Shown: positions 60,494-64,000 of the stretch, one piece after another
Layout: every line of letters begins with the position of its first letter
How positions within the stretch are numbered: position 1 is the first letter of the stretch
Source of the DNA: Rhynchopus sp. YZ270_cl-10
Lineage: Eukaryota > Euglenozoa > Diplonemea > Diplonemida > Diplonemidae
Length of the DNA: 64,000 nucleotides
NCBI GenBank assembly: GCA_964035575.1
Contig: OZ037877.1
Coordinates: 620,001-684,000 of the forward strand
Direction: 5' to 3'
Made by a program: the position numbers and the translations under genes
Notes under the pieces: generated by a model
Seen by the model: only the letters and a program-made list of their open reading frames with translations
Database searches by the model: none
Told to the model about the DNA's origin: nothing

Positions 60494-60627
60494 AAAGATC
60501 AGAGATCAAAGATCAAAGATCAAAGATCAAAGATCAAAGATCAAAGATCAAAGATCAAAGATCAAAGATCAAAGATCAAAGATCAAAGATCAAAGATCAA
60601 AGATCAAAGATCAAAGATCAAAGATCA
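60494..60627. repeat. AAAGATC heptamer array, about 18 copies
   Basis: Third heptamer array of the window. No flanking inverted repeats are evident, unlike those at 5579 and 46816/47272. Confidence 0.95.
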
Positions 60628-61892
60628 CATCCATTGCACACACCTCAACAGAATAACAGGCACCAAGACCAAATACCCCACATCAGATATCAGAAAACGG
60701 CCAATTCCGTGGCCCACTTCCCATCTGCCATCCAGTGACCCCCCCACCCAGATGACAGAGGACACACCACTGTCCCGATTCCTTCCTTGCCAGCACTGCA
60801 GCTGGGTGGGTTGTTCGCCTTCTTGCTCCATAAAACAAAGAACGGAGCCCAACAGAGCTGTGCACTACTCTCCCCCCGACCTCGTTGCTAAAGAGATCTG
60901 AGAACTGCAGGGTTGCAGGACTGCCTCCCCCGCCCCCCTCCTTACCCCTTCAACTCCAACAGAATCACCTAGGTACGCACACCCCCACCGTCAAATGACC
61001 AGATCGCATCAAGGGTGTCGTACACAGGGTGTTGCGTGATCCACACCGCCCACACAATGCGCAATATTCCCAACACACACCACCTCGCGTCAATGCCGTA
61101 CAGAGATGACCCACCCCCTTCCCCTCTCCCCTCATGGCATAGAGCATCCTGCCCTCACTGTCTACCTGGCCCTCCCTTCTTGGCGTACCTCACACAGCAA
61201 TCAAGCGAGAGACAGTGGTTGTGTTGTTGCAGCTTTTCACCACCTCACCCCCCGTTCGGTATAAGACGCACCGAAGCCTGTACACCCTGGCCACTCCACC
61301 CCAGGGTAGTGCTTGGTAGTGCAATGGTGTCTTGGCGTAGACGCTTTCGGCACCAATGAAGGAACCTACTCACAGGGTGCCATTACCATCGTTGATAGAG
61401 TGGTCTTGATGTAAGATGTTTGACAGCCAACGCTATGACATTACGCCATCACGAAAAACCGTGGCACCTTACACTACTGAGCGGCACTACGAGCTTTTTA
61501 GACCCCCATCCCACACGGAGTGCCACGCACACAGCTGCACTATGTCAGAACAACAACAGATACCGCACGCATCGCATCCCAATGCCCCTCGGATGGCAGA
61601 CACATCTTCGTAACAGCTACAGCATACCCTACCCACCCACATCGTATGCCCTTCTGTGCTGAATCAGGTGCAGGGTAAATGCTGAAAACATACGGAGTTC
61701 CGCACACCACTGGGGCAGAGGTCAACACACAGATGCCCCACGCAGACCCTCATCGTATCATCTGTACACTAGCATCATACACAGCACAAACCATCCCCCA
61801 AACCCCAACCCCCCCTACAAAACCTTGCCAACCCTTGTTGGAGGTGTGCAAGGACAGCACCAAGGAAGGCATCAACGCAACCCCACACAGCA

Positions 61893-62027
61893 CCGTACGG
61901 ACAAAGACAACATGCTCTGGACAATAGGGTCGCATAACGATCCGTCCACACGTTCTCTTTTCCGCCCCCCTCCCTGGCGTCTCCCTCCCCAAAGTGTGAT
62001 GCGGATGCCCGCCACAACTTCTGATGC
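61893..62027 (+). repeat. Direct repeat of about 135 bp, second copy
   Basis: Near-identical to 60314-60449, about 1.58 kb away in the same orientation. A segmental duplication, perhaps of an exon plus flanks of the unresolved gene. Confidence 0.9.
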
Positions 62028-62601
62028 TCAGCTGTGTGCCCCCCCTCAACCACCTATCCACTCATCTCTGTCTGCTTGCCCTGCTTCGACCTCCCCTCCT
62101 CCCCCGGTCAGGTATGAAATGAAAGGCGCTCCCGCGTATCCTTAGCACCCTTCCACAGATGGAGCCCTCTGCGGGCAAACCCCTACTGAGGAAGTGCCCG
62201 TGGTTTGAGTGCCATTGTGTTGCTCTGTGGTGCTGTTGTTGGTTGCTGCTGTTGTTTGCACGACTACCTAGTCAGCACTATGACTAGCACTTTTGCGAGT
62301 AAAATTTTTAACTAGGTATACCCATGACTGGCAGGTGCCAACCAGGCTTTGTTCCAGTAAAAGTGCTAGTAAAGAGTGCCAGTCTTGTTCATGAGGTTGT
62401 GTTTGTGTGTTTTGTATTTTTTCAAAAAAACAAAATCTGAGAAGGGTGAGGTGGAAAATGGAGAAGGGATCAAGGTGGCCTCATGAAGACGTACTGTGTT
62501 ACTTTATTTATTTGGTTCTTTTTGTGAAACATGAAAAGATGCTAAAGAAAGACACCAACAAATGTAGTCGCGGGTTTTAAACACACACACACGAAGAAAA
62601 C

Positions 62602-62640
62602 CTGAAAGATGAAAAGCGCATCTCGTGCGCACAGCACATC
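62602..62640 (+). repeat. GCCTC-loop hairpin family copy with GC stem
   Basis: CTGAAAGATGAAAA, then GCGCA-TCTCG-TGCGC, then ACAGCACATC. Perfect 5-bp stem of different sequence from the CTAAGC/GCTTAG type. Confidence 0.65.
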
Positions 62641-63173
62641 GAACAAGGAATCCCCAAGAGGATGGGATGGCCAGCATCTTCTCCTCCGACACCGAAACAA
62701 ACAAAACAAACCAAAACAACCTTTCTTCAAGTTAGCCTGACAGAAGTAAGGTGCATTGGTGTGCACGGGGACGTTCGTTTTAATGCAAATACCACTTGAG
62801 GGCAGTCGCAGCTACAAACAACCCCGCACGTTCGAGGGCACATCGGTTAATTGGGGATGCTAAAACCAAAAGACAAAGTAAAGGGTAGGGATGGTAGAGA
62901 AGCAAATGACAGAGTAAGTGTCAACTGCTGTCTTTCTACTGAGATGAGGACACGCCTGGGGGAGGTTGTACAGTGTGTATATGTGGCATTGTACAACATA
63001 GGACGCGAGGCGATGACTCAAATCAAATGAAACAGTAAAAGACCTACAGAAGCACGATTTTGTTGTGAGGCAAAAGCTGCTAAAAAAGTTAAGTTGAGAG
63101 AGAAATAGAGAAGAAGAAAAAACCTCCTCCCGGGGACCGTTGTCCCTGGGTCTTGCAGCATATCATAGTCGCA

Positions 63174-64000
63174 TCAGCTGGTCGACGGGGCTGCGCTGTC
63201 CTCTGCCTCCTGCAGCTTCTTCTGCTCCACCTCCGCAAGCGTGGGGAAGTCAGTGTACCCTCTGGCGCCCATGCCATGTGTCCACCAGTACTTCATCTCG
63301 CCGTCTGGGTTGAGGGGTGCGTTTGCGGCAAAGCGCTCGGGCAGATCAGGGGTGCTGATGTAGGGACGGCCGAAGGCAATCATGTCTGTGTCGTCTGCCT
63401 GCAGACGCTCCTCAGCAGTGTCGCGGGTGTACCCAACGTTGCCCATGAGCTTTGTCACACCGCCAGCACCAGCAGTCTTCTCGAGAATGTCACGTGCGTT
63501 GCGGAGCGTGAAGACAGCACAGAGGTCGTGGAAGCCAAAGGTCAGTCCGTCCATCACGTGCACGTAGGCCACCTTCTGGTTGCCAAGGAAGTCGATTGCT
63601 GCAGTGAACTGCTCGTGATTGTCCGCACTTCCCATCGACCCAAACTTCCCGTTTGGTGCAAGACGCACACCAATCCTGTTCAGTGGGAACACAGTCGCCA
63701 CCGCACTCAGCACCTCCTTCAGCATGCGCAGCCTGTTCTCCACAGACCCACCGTACTCGTCAGTGCGTGTGTTGGTCGACGACTGCAGGAAGGTGTCAAG
63801 CAGGTAGCCGTTTGCACTGTGGATCTCAACCATGTCAAACCCAGCAGCCTTTGCGTTCACAGCCGCCAGTCTGTAGTCCTCCTGGATGGCCTTGATCTCC
63901 TCCACAGTCAGTGCCTTCGGTGTCTGGTGCGGCTTCTTCTCCCCAGCCACAGCTGTGATCTCACCCTCAAGGCCGATTGCCGACGGTGCCACAATCTGCT
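63174..64000 (-). CDS. Old Yellow Enzyme family flavin reductase, 3' part
   Basis: C-terminal 275 residues of an FMN-dependent NAD(P)H:enone reductase; the frame stays open to the window edge, so the N-terminus lies beyond 64000. OYE landmarks: AAVNAKAAGFDMVEIHSANG with YLLDTFLQ, RTDEYGGSVENRLRML, the substrate-side IGVRLAPNG, then VTKLMGNVGYTRD, and MIAFGRPYISTPDLPERF near the phosphate-binding region. It ends AEDSAAPSTS. The family reduces alpha,beta-unsaturated carbonyls, with plant OPR and bacterial NemA as relatives. No introns are visible in this part, and no key residue seen here is missing. Confidence 0.93.
   Translation of the reverse strand, partial: QIVAPSAIGLEGEITAVAGEKKPHQTPKALTVEEIKAIQEDYRLAAVNAKAAGFDMVEIHSANGYLLDTFLQSSTNTRTDEYGGSVENRLRMLKEVLSAVATVFPLNRIGVRLAPNGKFGSMGSADNHEQFTAAIDFLGNQKVAYVHVMDGLTFGFHDLCAVFTLRNARDILEKTAGAGGVTKLMGNVGYTRDTAEERLQADDTDMIAFGRPYISTPDLPERFAANAPLNPDGEMKYWWTHGMGARGYTDFPTLAEVEQKKLQEAEDSAAPSTS

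Larger units (their letters stand above)
59334..63173. other. Region upstream of the 1417-aa gene, partly genic
   Basis: The first roughly 350 bp probably hold the 5'UTR and promoter of the 1417-aa gene. From 59741 to about 62160 the minus strand has several short coding-like stretches (see candidate exon). Repeats are the AAAGATC array and a 135-bp direct repeat. From 62200 to 63173 I see only AT-rich intergenic DNA with a GCCTC-loop hairpin at 62602-62640 and inverted GCACTTTT/AAAAGTGC segments at 62285-62370. Confidence 0.5.

Noticed and set aside
5579-60627. Heptamer arrays as CRISPR-like arrays
   Set aside because: No spacers; pure tandem repeats in a eukaryotic genome.
60314-62027. 135-bp direct repeats as terminal repeats of a retroelement
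   Set aside because: No TG..CA ends, primer site, polypurine tract or retroelement coding between them.

Overview
The window is nuclear DNA of a eukaryotic microbe, probably a flagellate or another protist with a complex cell. The genes have spliceosomal introns with GTATGT/GTATGG donors and CAG acceptors, the proteins are eukaryotic (DOP1, kinesin, DCN1-like, FGly sulfatase), and a large share of the DNA is retrotransposons, foldback elements and homopolymer runs. A kinesin whose neck resembles kinesin-2 fits a ciliated cell. I cannot name the lineage.

Layout, left to right: 1-2.9 kb, a degraded RLE-type LINE with an OTU protease frame; 3.96-5.5 kb, a secreted sulfatase with a heptamer-array MITE just upstream of its start; 5.9-10.5 kb, gene-poor repeats; 10.5-11.5 kb, an AA10 polysaccharide monooxygenase; 11.5-18.8 kb, repeats including a hAT-like MITE; 18.8-27.4 kb, DOP1 (Dopey), which I resolve into four exons with nested MITEs in intron 1; 27.4-36 kb, repeats with one small three-exon gene on the plus strand; 36.1-42.6 kb, an apparently intact two-ORF LINE (endonuclease, RT, RNase H); 42.6-49.1 kb, MITEs, including two adjacent inverted copies of one element with very different TACCCAG array lengths; 49.6-52.2 kb, a two-exon kinesin; 53.1-54.3 kb, a DCN1-like protein; 55.1-59.3 kb, a 1417-aa coiled-coil protein of unknown function; 59.7-62.2 kb, a probable unresolved multi-exon gene; 63.2-64 kb, the 3' part of an Old Yellow Enzyme.

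The clearly recognised host genes all lie on the minus strand, but they do not form an evident pathway. Two belong to membrane traffic or the cytoskeleton (DOP1, kinesin), one to ubiquitin-like control (DCN1-like), two are secreted hydrolytic or oxidative enzymes (sulfatase, LPMO), and one is a flavin reductase.

The most unusual content is intergenic. Several families of short sequences (about 35-95 nt) recur across the window next to A or T runs. Two families show compensatory base changes in predicted hairpins, which suggests selection on RNA structure. I describe these as candidate structured RNAs or RNA-derived retroposons; the function is unknown.
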